Shown here piece after piece: positions 1-9,473 of a DNA stretch of 64,000 nucleotides. The notes under the pieces were generated by a model, which saw nothing but the letters and a program-made list of their open reading frames with translations, had not been told where the DNA came from and did not search any database. Both the position numbers and the translations under genes were made by a program. Each line of letters opens with the position of its first letter. Position 1 is the stretch's first letter. Origin of the DNA: Ampelomyces quisqualis (Eukaryota > Ascomycota > Dothideomycetes > Pleosporales > Phaeosphaeriaceae); the NCBI GenBank assembly GCA_018398575.1, contig JAGTXZ010000003.1, positions 3,100,001 through 3,164,000 of the forward strand. Reading direction: 5' to 3'.

Positions 1-579
1 GACGGCGACGCCCTGCGCGCCGTTGGCGAGGGCCGTTGTGCAGCTTGCTGCGTCGCGGGCGCAGGACGTGTATGCGGCGCTGCAAGCGGGGGCGTTGGCG
101 TAGGTGGTGGGGATATAAGGGAAGGGGTAGAAGGGGTTTTGTACGGTTGAGGGGGGTGGGGCGGGGGCGGGGGAGGTGGGGACGGGGACGGGGACGGGGA
201 CGGGGGGTTGTGAGGTGGTTTGCGTGGGGAGAGAAGGTGGTGGTGTTTGCAAGGCGGGGTTGGGGGCTAGGAGCGTGCCGGTGCATTGTGCGCCTTGCGG
301 GCAGCAGGCTATGTTGAGGTTTGCGTCTGCGGTGCAGATTGCTGTGCGCGGGCAGCAGAGTCCTGGGGCGTTGAGGGCCGCGCACGCGTAGTAGTTTGTT
401 GCGCAGGCGTTTGTGTTTTGGCGCGCGAAAAGGCCGCTGTCATCGTCGGTGAGGGTCGAGTTGTTGTCCGACGTTGCGGGCCATTGTTGGGCGACGCCGG
501 CTTCGAAGGGTGCGAGGATGGCGTTGGGAGAGGAGAGGGCGAGGGGCGCGAGGAGCAAGGGCGTGAGAATGGGGCGCAT
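1..579 (-). CDS. Secreted cysteine-rich, Pro-rich (GPI/mucin-like) protein, C-terminus cut by window edge
   Basis: The reading frame is open from the ATG at 579 to the window edge (193 codons) with no stop. Residues 1-18 form a hydrophobic signal peptide (MRPILTPLLLAPLALSSP). A cysteine-rich module follows (NACATNYYACAALNAPGLCC ... ACCPQGAQC), then a Pro/Ser/Thr stretch containing PVPVPVPV, encoded by a (GGGGAC)n hexamer. The last part reads PYIPTTYANAPACSAAYTSC, a block I recognise from a widespread but functionally unassigned family of fungal surface proteins. A C-terminal GPI signal would be expected past the edge but is not visible. The start is chosen because it begins directly with the signal peptide. 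The codons are strongly GC-rich, as in a normal coding exon. Function is unknown; a cell-wall or plasma-membrane location is inferred. Confidence 0.75.
   Translation of the reverse strand, partial: MRPILTPLLLAPLALSSPNAILAPFEAGVAQQWPATSDNNSTLTDDDSGLFARQNTNACATNYYACAALNAPGLCCPRTAICTADANLNIACCPQGAQCTGTLLAPNPALQTPPPSLPTQTTSQPPVPVPVPVPTSPAPAPPPSTVQNPFYPFPYIPTTYANAPACSAAYTSCARDAASCTTALANGAQGVAV
178..201. repeat. Coding hexanucleotide repeat (GGGGAC)x4
   Basis: Four perfect GGGGAC units on the + strand. On the - strand they encode alternating Pro-Val in the linker of the cell-surface protein above. Because the unit is 6 bp, expansion would change linker length without shifting frame. Confidence 0.85.
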
Positions 580-1227
580 TGTGTGTAGAGCGTAGAGCTC
601 GGTACGAGGTTCAATTGATTCCAGGCAAGATTGCGCCCCTGCGCTGAGGAATGTAAAGTCGGTGTATGATGACCGAGTTGGGAGTACCGAGTAGTCTGTC
701 GACACAAGCGGTCAGTTGAAGTGGTCGAATGGAGCTCTGCGTGCGATTCTCCCCACTCACCGGTTTTTGCTCAAACGGCTCACAATCGACACAGAGGCGA
801 GTGAGATATAGCTGTCTCGTTTGCCAGAGAGTCCAACGACGTCAATCGAGACCCACCGGGGCTGGTCTAGCCGTGGTGCGTTGGCATCGCAACGGCAGTG
901 GTCGGACTCGACGTCATTGGTCAATCGCACGCATGCTCGTTCATCACACTTCGTTTGTTCGCCCTATTTGCTTCTTGATTGGTACCTAATGATGCCATCA
1001 TCTGAACGACATGCTACACTTGAACTGATTACAATGTATATGCCACCAAAACGCCCAACCGCGCCATACCATGCCCCAAAACCACACAAAAACAAACTCC
1101 AAGACTGCCATGCCATGCCATTCGTTTCTTATGCACGCAAAGTAGACTCGCAAATAGCATCGAACATGCTATCACCACCATCTAGTACCACTCCACTCAG
1201 GACCAGCCTGGACAACTGCTCCAACAA
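580..1227. other. Intergenic: promoter of the secreted protein and 3' flank of the LIM gene
   Basis: No convincing gene. Open frames here (for example + strand 821-1330) have no recognisable domain, and the longest overlaps the last exon of the LIM gene on the opposite strand. The stretch should hold the promoter of the gene ending at 579 and the 3' UTR of the gene ending at 1228. Confidence 0.5.
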
Positions 1228-4200
1228 TCAAGCTTTGAGCCTACGCTCCTCGCACTTGACACACACCGGATCCTGCGACTCGCCGCGAAGAAAGTATCTC
1301 CCATCCTGGAACGGACCAGAGCATTCCTAGTCTTCATTAGCACAACATGTCCAATCATCAAGACAACAAATCGAACTTACCACACAACAAAAGCACCCCG
1401 TGTGCCACTCCGCCCCGAGCGCTTTGACAACCGTATCCGTAACTGGCTTGCGGCACTTTTTACACTTTGTACTAAACCGATGCGTATGGCAATTGACACA
1501 CCACGCATATCCTTCCTTCTCGACAAACGGCGTGCTCGAATCGAACGGATCACCACACTGCGCGCAGAAAAAGTGTCCCGCATGCCACTCTGCACCACAG
1601 GCGACAATGACTTCGCCTTCGATGGGCGTTTTGCACGATTTGCATCGCGGCGAGAACAGTTCGTGGAAATCGAGATGGCAAAAGAAGCGCTGCGATTCAT
1701 CTGTGCCGTCTTCGTCTTCAAGGCGTGCCATGTCGTTGGGAGTAGGGTGCGTGGGGAGGAAGGCAATGTCCTCGCCGCGTTGACGTGCGCGGATACGCTC
1801 GATACGCTCGGCGAGTTTGTTGTCTGGCTCGGGGTAGAAAGCTACGCATTCAAGATGCTCGCCGCATTGGTAGCAGGCGAAGCATTCGGGGTGGAACCGG
1901 GAGCCTGCAGCTGAGACGATACGTCCAGCAATGGGTAAGGCGCACTGCGTACAAAGCGCACCAGAACGGACAGTGGTCGTCGGTGTCCAATGAGAGCGGT
2001 TGTTAACGGCACCACCACGACCGAAGGGCTTAGAGACGTGGTTTCTTGGGTCAGGCAGCGGCCGAGTTGACCCTGTGAATCCATTGACGTTGATTGAGGG
2101 CACTGAAGGAGTTACTGAAATGGAAGGTGCGCTAATCTTTGGGCCTCGGGGTGCTGCTGGCGAATCATTTACAGAAATGCTTGGAATGGGAGGCGTGACG
2201 CCAATGGACGGTATGTTGCTGTTGCGTCCTCTACTTGGCGCAGGTGACTCATTGACGGATATAATTGGGACGCCAGGTGTAACGCCGATGTTGGGCGTAC
2301 TTCGTCCTCTGCCTGGTGCTGGTGATTCGCTCACAGATATGCTTGGGATCGGAGGACTGACACCAATGGACGGCACATTTGCACTATACCCCCGGCGATT
2401 GCCAGGACCGCCAACTGATATAGATGGCGTCTCCGATACGGAGATGGTGGGAATCGCTGGCGAAAAGACTGGATGGGAGTTTGCTCCAGGGGCCTGGCAG
2501 ACATTCATCGTGGGTCTCGAGGATGTCATAGTCGGTGCAGGAACAGTAGCTTTCCCTAGTACAGACGGTGTCTCGGACACAGAGATTGTAGGAACAGCTG
2601 GTGAAGAGACAGAATGAGAGTGCCTTCCTGGTGCCTGATAGGCGTTCAGCGTCGATCTTGCTGGCGCAGGAACATTAGCTTTCCTTGACGTAGATGGCGT
2701 TTCCGAAACAGATATCACAGGTGTAATCGGCGAAGAAACGGGTTGAGAGTTCAATCCAGGTGACTGATAAACATTCATCGGTGGCCTAGATGGCGCGGTG
2801 GCTGGAGCAGGAACAGCGGACTTTCTCAAAAAGGTGCCAGGAAGTGATTTGGCTGGAAAGTCTTCGTAGACGTTGATAGTGGGCTTCTCTGGACGGCCGA
2901 GCCTCGTGGATAGGGCAGTGGGGTCAGAAGACACGCTGATATCAGGCACTGCCGGTGCTGCAACCATGTTCTTCGAGCGTTCTTCCATCGTGTGCACGGT
3001 CGGGACAGCAGGCGAAGTGACAGCGTTGGACAACGGACGAAGGCCTGGGTTCGGCTGGTTTGAGGCACTTGAAGCTGTTTCTGTGGAGCCGTAGACGTCT
3101 TCTTTGAGCTCAATCTCATTGTACCCCTTTTGAAAGGAAACAATTGGCCGTCCTGGGCTATCAGAAACCATAGTCGGAGTCGGAAGCTTGGGGCTTCGAT
3201 CTCGCAGACGAAAGCCAGTAGCGGCGCGGAGATCGTCGCTGCGTATCTCCTTCCCATCCTTCATCTTGATTTCTGGCTCGTTCTCGGCATCAGACTTGAC
3301 GACATCCTCTACCTTGGAAATCGTAGGGTTCAATGTGTAAGCAGCGTTGCGGGATTGAGTGGGAGGATTCTTCTGGATCTCGTAGCGGTCAAATCGCTTG
3401 GTTGCAAGAGCGGGATCCGTGTTTGACCGCATCATGGGATTGCCTTTGACCGACTGGAAGCGCATGAAGGGGTTGCGTCGCATACCCAAAGGTAGCTTCT
3501 CTGGTTTGGGTGGTTCTGCAGTCGCTGACACGGGCGCAGGCGCAGGCGCAGGTGGTGCCTCCTCCTCTGGCTCCTCATAGATCTGATCATTGGGGTTGCT
3601 GAAGAGGCTACCACTGATCTTCCGTCGAGAGCCGCTGCTCTTGCGTCTCTGCCCAAAGCTTGGTAGATCCGAGATGGCTTCCTTCAGCGACGATGGCTCG
3701 CTCAATTTGTGTTTTGCGTCGAGCTCCTCTTTCGTTGGTGAGGTGTTGTCTGAGTTGCTCCCACCGCCATTGCTCTGCAAGCTACTACTCCTGCTACCCG
3801 ACGTTGCACTGCCCATGGAATGTCTCTTCCTCAGCTTCGAATTCGCCCTCTGCAGATCCTGGTCTTTTGACTCGACGCTCCGGCTCCGCTGGGTGCTACC
3901 CTTTCTCGTAAGACCTGGATACGGATACGGTGCAGTAGGACCCTGTCCCGGCGCATCTGGATTCCGGTGCTTGTAGACAAGCTCCACAGCTTCGTCGCGA
4001 GCAGCTTCGTATAGCTTCCCTTCTTGTGCCAGCTCGAGCTCTTCCATTGCTATCCTCACTGCGCGTGCTTCGTCCTGCTCGCTCTGCCGCCGCTCGCTCT
4101 CGCGGTATTGCACGCTGGGTGTTCTTGACCGCGATGTCGAAGACGACATGTCCCTTCCACGCGGCGGCTGCACCAGAGCTCTCCCAGGCCCCTTCATCAC

Positions 4201-4563
4201 CTCATCTATGCTCATATTCGACGTTCTCCGCGCATGCGATTTAGGTTCATGCGAGGTAGCGGGGCGGGCATCGACGTCGGCAATGGGGTCCGTGAAGGTG
4301 CGCTGCAGCGGGGATATCGCAGGAGAGTCTGGTATTCGGGGCCCTGATCTACTGGACCATGTGTTGAAGTGTGCGGGTGGTGGGCGGGATCCAGTAGGAC
4401 GAGCTGGGCGATTGGTGCGGAGATCTTGAAGATAGCTCTCTGAACGCCCGTGGTGAGTACGACGTCCAGAATGTGCCAATTGATTCTGCATACTCATTTG
4501 CTGAGGGGAGAAATGCGTAGGGCCTGGCGACGCAGCGCCTTCCGTTGCTATCGCTTGTTGCAT
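1228..4563 (-). CDS. LIM-domain protein, fungal paxillin (PxlA)-like, three C-terminal LIM domains
   Basis: Two exons: 1381-4563 and 1228-1326, with a 54-bp intron (GTAAGT...CTAG) splitting the last LIM domain; 1,093 aa. LIM1 starts near residue 871 (CTQCALP), LIM2 near 974 (CKSCKTP) and LIM3 near 1034 (CKKCRKP). The small second exon supplies the end of LIM3 (...ECSGPF...VCVKCEERRLKA). Without splicing, LIM3 would lose its second zinc site. LIM1 carries an insertion of about 50 residues within its second zinc half. The N-terminal 860 residues are disordered and rich in Ser/Pro, with one charged helical block (EELELAQEGKLYEAARDEAV) and a degenerate tandem repeat ending ISVSETP. Fungal paxillin-like LIM proteins act as scaffolds at growing tips and septa; that role is inferred here. 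An unseen upstream exon is possible because a TTCCAG precedes the ATG. Confidence 0.9.
2030..2850 (-). repeat. Degenerate in-frame protein repeat (P.I.SVSE.P) inside the LIM protein
   Basis: The translated product shows about nine successive units built on the pattern 'P-x-I-P-x-I-S-V-[SN]-E-[ST]-P', alternating with linkers such as MNVYQSPG or NAYQAPG. The first half is a longer unit of about 45 residues (APSRPPMNVYQ... to ISVSETPS), the second a shorter unit of about 22 residues (IGVSPPIPSISVSESPAPGR). The copies differ at the DNA level, so they are old. Confidence 0.75.
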
Positions 4564-4983
4564 CTGGAATACGAGTATTTACTGCCTCTTGTTGCTCGTT
4601 GGACAGCTGCACGAAGTGGGACGAATGATTTGGATAAAGACTACGAGACTGAAGGATAGAAACTGAGCGAGTGACGAGAATGGTACGACTATCTCCTGCA
4701 GAAAGGCGGTGTCGTGCTGGTGAGTGCTCGAACGTAGCGCCTTGCTATTGGTCTGGTTGCCATAGGTGATGGCGGTCTGGACGTCATCCCTGCACGAGCC
4801 CACGAACTTGACCCCAGACTCCGCAATGAAGAACTGACAGCCGCAGAAGAGTGACATTCTAAGAAAGGACAGCATATTGAGCGACCACCAAGCATGCCCC
4901 CTATAACGTAATCCGAACTATACAACAAGAATCGTATACAACCACAACCACAACCACAACCACAACCACCATCCTCAAACAAC
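4564..4983. other. Intergenic between LIM and HIT genes
   Basis: No supported gene. It contains the 5' flank of the LIM gene and the 3' flank of the HIT gene, plus the (ACAACC)n microsatellite listed separately. Short frames on the - strand (about 97 aa) cross the microsatellite and look spurious. Confidence 0.5.
4938..4967. repeat. Microsatellite (ACAACC)x5
   Basis: Five perfect tandem ACAACC units 17 bp downstream of the HIT stop codon, in its 3' flank. Confidence 0.9.
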
Positions 4984-5766
4984 TCATAACCTCGCCGCCT
5001 TCTTCCCGATTTCCTTCCCCACCTCCTCCCTCAACACCCTCCTCATCTCCCCCGCCATCTTCTTCCCATCCTCGTCATCCAAATCATCCCTCTGGCCCCT
5101 CCCAAACATAGCCCAGCTCTTATTCTTAATCTCCGGCCTACTCGCCGGCCGCGGGATGATGTGGAAATGCACGTGTGGAACCACCTGAGCAGCTCGCGCG
5201 CCATTGTTCTGCACAATATTGTAGTCGCTCACACCGGTGACGCGGGAGACGGTGCGTGCCAGGAGGGGAAGCCAGAAGCCTTTGCGGAAGTTAGGGAGCT
5301 AGATAGGGAGGAGGATGGTGTATGGGGCGGGAAATAGAGAGAGAGCAAGGGAAGAGCGACAGCTAGGAAACACAGACGAACCGATTTCTCGGCTTTCCAC
5401 AGCCTGCATATCCGCGACTTTGACTTGATGCCGTCGCGTCGCAACGAGTAAATGACCTTTGTTCCCACACCCATTTCAGCCTTTTCCCATGTCCGCCCAC
5501 CTGTTTCCACCCCTTGCAACGTTGAACGTACCTCCGACCATGGGCAAGATATCAAGAAATGCAAGCACATCTCTGCTCCTCAATACCACAAAACTACTCG
5601 GCTCCGTCCTCGCCACTTGGTCCGCCTCTTCCTCCCTAGGAACACTCCGCGCCAACTCCTCCTCACCACTTGCCCACAGCTGCGCGCCTTCAGGAAACGG
5701 AAATGCAGCTGCGATGCTGCAAAACGGACATGTGTCGGGTGGGTAGTGTAGGTCTGTTTCGTTCAT
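4984..5766 (-). CDS. HIT-family nucleotide hydrolase/transferase
   Basis: Three exons: 5532-5766, 5382-5456 and 4984-5279 (introns of 75 and 102 bp with GTACGT and GTTCGT donors); 201 aa. The spliced product has an N-terminal CPFC near residue 13, the strand segment HLLVATRRH, then NIVQNNGARAAQ and the histidine triad HVHFHIIPRP, the catalytic signature of the HIT superfamily. The triad's middle His is the nucleophile in HINT and Fhit enzymes. The N-terminal CxxC suggests an Hnt-type, possibly zinc-binding, member. A low-complexity insertion (GEEELARSVPREEEAD) lies between the first strands. The substrate is not predictable beyond a nucleoside phosphate or phosphoramidate. The ATG at 5766 is chosen because it begins just before the conserved CPFC block. 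Confidence 0.88.
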
Positions 5767-6625
5767 GTTCTCGCAATGTCGGAAAGCGTGGGTAGTGAAG
5801 AAGGCGGAGAAATGATTGGTGAGCAAAAGAGGTTTAGTGTGAATGCAGGGCGCGTTCATGTGAGCCGAGGTTTGAGACGCGACATGGCTGGTGCTGGGCC
5901 TTGTGCGATCGCGATCGCGACCGCGGAACGTGCCAACAACTTGTTTACGCTCGAGGTTCGCCATCGAGAAGCACGGGGCATGACACCATGTGCTGCACGG
6001 TTGACCAGGACTCCACTCCGCTGGCCCATGGGCCACGTTCTCAAGCATCCCAAGCATCACTACCTAGACATGACGAGCAGAGAAAACGCACTCGAATGGA
6101 TTGACACTTTTCGATAGGCTCTACTGTATCGCGACACACAAGGCACGCGTGCAAACTACTCGTACACGGCGAGGGCAATGTCATGTACACCCCCCTCCAT
6201 GCCACCCTCTCGGTCTTCTTGCGTCCACCAAGCAATAGCCGTCATATCAAACCATCATGGTATATCTTTCGCTAGTGCTATGAGCGAGTATCCAGAGCCG
6301 CTATCAGAGAAATGAAAATAGGAGTGATGAAAAGCAAGCACCATATGCGCCACCGCCATGACACGACGCCCTCGACTCCGTTCCAAAATGTAGGCAAGAA
6401 ACCAAGAAAGAACACATGGGGAGCTCATAAGCGCTAGGTGCATCCCAGGCATGAACGCCGAGTGGGAATTGTATAGCCAAGATGCAAACATGAATAGACT
6501 GGCTAGATCCAATGGACACTCTAGACGAGCTGGCAATTGGTTTGAACCCGGGACTCGCTAAAGTAGTGAGCAGTACCGATGAATGTACTGCGTCAAGGCT
6601 GGTGTATTGATCACCTAAGCATGAC
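5767..6625. other. Intergenic: HIT promoter and cyclin B 3' flank
   Basis: No supported gene. About 140 bp upstream of the HIT start is a GC palindrome (GCGATCGCGATCGC, 5905-5918). The half next to 6626 should be the 3' UTR of the cyclin gene. Short frames on both strands have no recognisable domain. Confidence 0.5.
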
Positions 6626-8268
6626 TCAATGCTTGGTGCGAGGCAGCGACTGGGGCTTGACGGTCTCTTCTTGGATGGCATGGCCAAACTCAGCCACGTA
6701 CTCCTTGGCCCACTTGCGGAGGACAATGGATGCTAGGAAAAGTGAGTAATGGGTTACGACATGCATGGAGATGGACTGACCTTTCAAGAACTTCTTGCTG
6801 GCATACTTCTTGAAGAAGGCCTCGTGAACGACAGGACCAGACAGGTAGTCGATCATCAGCTCAAGAACGGGCTGGATCTCCTCCTCGGTGTAGCCCGAGT
6901 AGTGAATAAGAGTGGTATCCCATGGTCCGCTCTCCAGCACGAGACGAGCGAGGTACATGGATGCAGCGGCGACTTGGCTGGGAGGAAAAGCGAGGAAGCG
7001 GTAGTCTAAGCAACCAATCTCAAGAAGGTACTTGCCCAGCGTGCGTGTCTGGATGTCGTAGTTGTCGGCCTTTGATATGCGGCGAAGGAAGTTCATTGGG
7101 TTGGGGTAGCTCAGATCATAGTCGAGGGCAGCGAGGACAAAGCGCTCAGCGCTCAGAATCTCCTCCTCGGTGAAGCCGTCGTCAGCGACGTGACGGAAGT
7201 TCTGCACGTGAGGCGACAGGACCTCTTCGTACTTGGAGGCGATGAACATGGCTGTGACACCGACCAGCTGGAGGCGGTCAAGCTGGACAATCTTGGCGGA
7301 GAGGAAACGGTCGATGATGTTGACGGCGAGGAAGAGGGTCTCGGGGAGGAGGCGGAAGCGAGTGTGGACTTCGAGTAACCAGTCAACAAGGATGCCGCGC
7401 ATCTTCCACTCAAGCTCGTTCTGGCTCTCCATGTAGTTGGGGTTGGCCATGGTTGCAATCTCAAGCTCCTTGAGGTAATCGAAGATCTCGACAACGTACT
7501 CTGAGACCATTAATGGGTCGTCGGCATCCTCCTTATCCAGATCAAAAGGGGCCTCGCCGACCAGGGGCACTTCCATTTCGGCTGGAATTTCCATCTTGGT
7601 CTTCTTGGCCTTGGTGACCTCAGCCTCGGGCATGACGTTCTGCGGCGGCACAACATTCTCCGCCTCTTCCACGTCCTCTTCCTTCTTTGAGCCGGCGCTC
7701 GTGGTGGCACGTTTCTTCGCCGGCTGCCCGGCAATACCAGACCCGCTCAATGGTCGCTTCAATTCCGAAGACGCGGTCCTCTTGTCCTTGGCTCCGAGGA
7801 GCGAGTGTGTAGAGGCGGGTCGCGAGGGCTTCTGCACCTTGGTTGGCTGAGAGGCTTGTGTGACGGGCCCGACCTTGGTGGCCAGTGGCTTCTTGCCAGG
7901 CTTGGCCCCAGCACCGAGAGCATCCGTCTTGGTGACATTGCTGACGTCGCCGAGGGCAGCACGCTTGCGTGTAGCAGCAGCACCATTCGCACCCAGAGCG
8001 ACGCTGGACTTCTTGACTTGGAGACTCTTCTTTGGCACGTCGGCGGCAGACTCGTGGGAGCCCAAGGCGGCCTTTGCGCGTGTCACGCGCGTCGTCGCGG
8101 CATTCTCGTCGTTCTCGTTGGTGACAGCACGCTGTCGGAGGGATCGCACCTAGAGGGAAGTGTTAGAGACTCGTCGAGGTGACTGCGCAGGCTCGCCGGC
8201 CGACTTGGCGGTCAAGGCGACGCAAGCGTGGTCGGAGGGATGATGGAGATACATACGGCAGGAGGCAT
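6626..8268 (-). CDS. nimE: G2/mitotic-specific B-type cyclin
   Basis: Three exons: a 12-nt first exon 8257-8268 (MPPA), then 6781-8149 and 6626-6732; 495 aa. The 12-nt exon is supported by a GTATGT donor and a CTAG acceptor, and restores the MPPAVRSLRQRAV start usual in fungal B cyclins. A destruction box (RAALGDVSN) sits at residues 67-75, the APC/C degradation signal. The N-terminal region is basic and Ala/Lys-rich. The cyclin fold starts near residue 215 and has the hallmark MRGILVDWLLEVH near 254 and the KYEEVLSP motif. It activates Cdk1 for mitotic entry, in the nucleus and at the spindle pole body. The second intron is only 48 bp, a multiple of three, with no in-frame stop, so retention would add 16 residues near the C-terminus. 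The symbol follows the Aspergillus name (Cdc13 and Clb2 are yeast equivalents). Confidence 0.93.
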
Positions 8269-9012
8269 GGCGAATGATATTAGGTATGCTGATCAAGACT
8301 AGAGTCTGTGGGGTGGGGAGGGGTGGGTCGAGTACTGTGTCGGGTGTAGGCCGTGTTTTGATGCACTGTTTGATGGCATCAGCAGAGTTCACAGCGAGCG
8401 TGCCACGGCGGCCATTGAGCGAGGCGGCTGGCACGACACGGGCTCCGAACACGTCGGTATGCGTGTGCGAGTGTGGTGTGCAGCGCCGCGGCGGGGGCTC
8501 GCGCGTGATGGCAGACCAGACACGCTCTGAGCGGTGCGGCAGCGATGGTGTTGTGACGGGAAGAGAAGCGTGACGAACCCTGGGTGAGCGGCGGCGGCTG
8601 TGGTGACTGAAGGGACGGGGAGGAGATGCAGCGCCAACGGGCAGGGAAAGGTCGGGGGCAAGGGGAGAGGGACAGGCGAAGGATGTTGGGGGAGGCAGCG
8701 GCGGCGGCAGCGGCAGAGGCTTTGTTGTGAGGCCCCAGGGCAGGCCGAGCTTGGCAGACCAAACACGCCCGCGCGAGAGTCGTGCTGAGGCTGGCGGTGG
8801 GGACCCACGCGGAGCGAGCGCGTACCTTGCTTACCTGCAGACAAACACAATTCGCGCGAGGCACGAGATGCAGAGGCCGGCGAAAGCGCGCAGTGCGAGA
8901 TGCTGAGTCGACTGAGACGGAGTGCGGCAGGTGCAGCGCGGCGAGGAGCGAGAGGTGGTGCTGTTGGGGGAGCAGGACGGGCAGCGCGTTGCCCGCTACA
9001 ACGAACTAGGCC
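8269..9012. promoter_or_regulatory. Upstream region of cyclin B, GC-rich, gene-free
   Basis: This 744-bp stretch separates cyclin B from the transposon insertion next to uL2m. It is C/T-rich on the cyclin sense strand and encodes long Ala/Pro/Arg-biased open frames (up to 220 codons, 8389-9051) without domains, which I attribute to base composition. It should contain the cyclin promoter and 5' UTR. Confidence 0.5.
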
Positions 9013-9020
9013 GTTTGGGG
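9013..9020. repeat. Target-site duplication, left copy (GTTTGGGG)
   Basis: The 8-mer GTTTGGGG directly precedes the left inverted repeat and recurs at 9415-9422 directly after the right one. The left copy runs into a G-tract, so its inner border is uncertain by a few bases. Confidence 0.8.
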
Positions 9021-9109
9021 GGGGGGGACGACTAAACCGGCAGCGTGCCAAGATGTAATGTTACATGTTACATGTTACATGTTTGGAAGCCTGTTATATA
9101 TTGTTAGCG
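9021..9109. repeat. Left terminal inverted repeat of the MITE
   Basis: Pairs with 9326-9414 in inverse orientation. It starts with a run of seven G where the right end has four, probably slippage. It contains three tandem GTTACAT units (9060-9080) that the right repeat does not keep. Confidence 0.82.
9060..9080. repeat. Tandem heptamer (GTTACAT)x3
   Basis: Three perfect GTTACAT units inside the left inverted repeat of the MITE. The right repeat has diverged sequence here, so the tandem array probably arose after insertion. Confidence 0.85.
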
Positions 9110-9325
9110 CGCCTTGGACTGCAGATCACAACACAACACGCCTAGTATCACATCCATCATGTCTGAGATTTGAAGCTAGTTTTTTGGCGTGTATACTAAC
9201 ATTTAGTGTTGTAGCTAACTTTCCCTAGAGATAAACTTGTCCATCTGATTGTATATCACGTTGTCCTCGCTGCTGTCTCTGTCACTGTCGCTGTGGAATG
9301 GCTCACTTCGCTAACGCGTCAGGAA

Positions 9326-9414
9326 CGCTAATAAAATATAACAGGCTTCTGAACTGGTAACATTCGATAATACCACATTACACATCTTAGCGCGTTGCCG
9401 GTCTAGTCGTCCCC
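9326..9414. repeat. Right terminal inverted repeat of the MITE
   Basis: Inverse counterpart of 9021-9109, with the shared blocks CGCTAA, ATAACAGGCTT, ACATCTT and TAGTCGTCCCC. It is the end nearer to uL2m. Confidence 0.82.
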
Positions 9415-9422
9415 GTTTGGGG
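9415..9422. repeat. Target-site duplication, right copy (GTTTGGGG)
   Basis: Identical to 9013-9020 and followed by CCGGGCC, native 5' flank of uL2m. Removing 9021-9414 and one copy gives a plausible empty site. Confidence 0.8.
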
Positions 9423-9473
9423 CCGGGCCTCAGAATTGTTCGTGAGCGCCCCCCGACGCTCCACCACCGCACC

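Larger units (their letters stand above)
9021..9414. mobile_element. MITE: 394-bp non-autonomous DNA transposon with 89-bp terminal inverted repeats
   Basis: The two ends are inverted copies. Left begins GGGGACGACTAAACCGGCA and right, read on the opposite strand, begins GGGGACGACTAGACCGGCA. Over the first 33 bases 29 match, and all four differences are transitions. The similarity resumes in a second block, AAGCCTGTTATAT...TTAGCG. Left repeat 9021-9109 and right repeat 9326-9414 are both 89 bp. An identical 8-bp GTTTGGGG flanks the element on both sides. There is no coding capacity. An 8-bp duplication fits the hAT superfamily; long inverted repeats would also fit a Mutator-like origin. The element lies between divergent cyclin B and uL2m, and ends 59 bp before the uL2m ATG. 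Confidence 0.85.

Noticed and set aside
821..1330. 169-codon + strand frame downstream of the LIM gene
   Set aside because: No domain, no start context, and it overlaps the confirmed last exon of the LIM gene on the other strand.
1402..4429. Many long frames opposite the LIM, cyclin, kinesin, P5C dehydrogenase and CEF1 exons
   Set aside because: Antisense or shifted shadows of genes whose domains and splice sites are clear.
6530..6570. tRNA-like GGGTTCAAACC on the - strand
   Set aside because: The T-arm stem does not pair and no acceptor, D-arm or anticodon arm can be built around it.
8389..9051. 220-codon open frame on the - strand upstream of cyclin B
   Set aside because: Composition-driven Ala/Pro/Arg/Ser text with no domain; it runs across the transposon border and into the cyclin leader.
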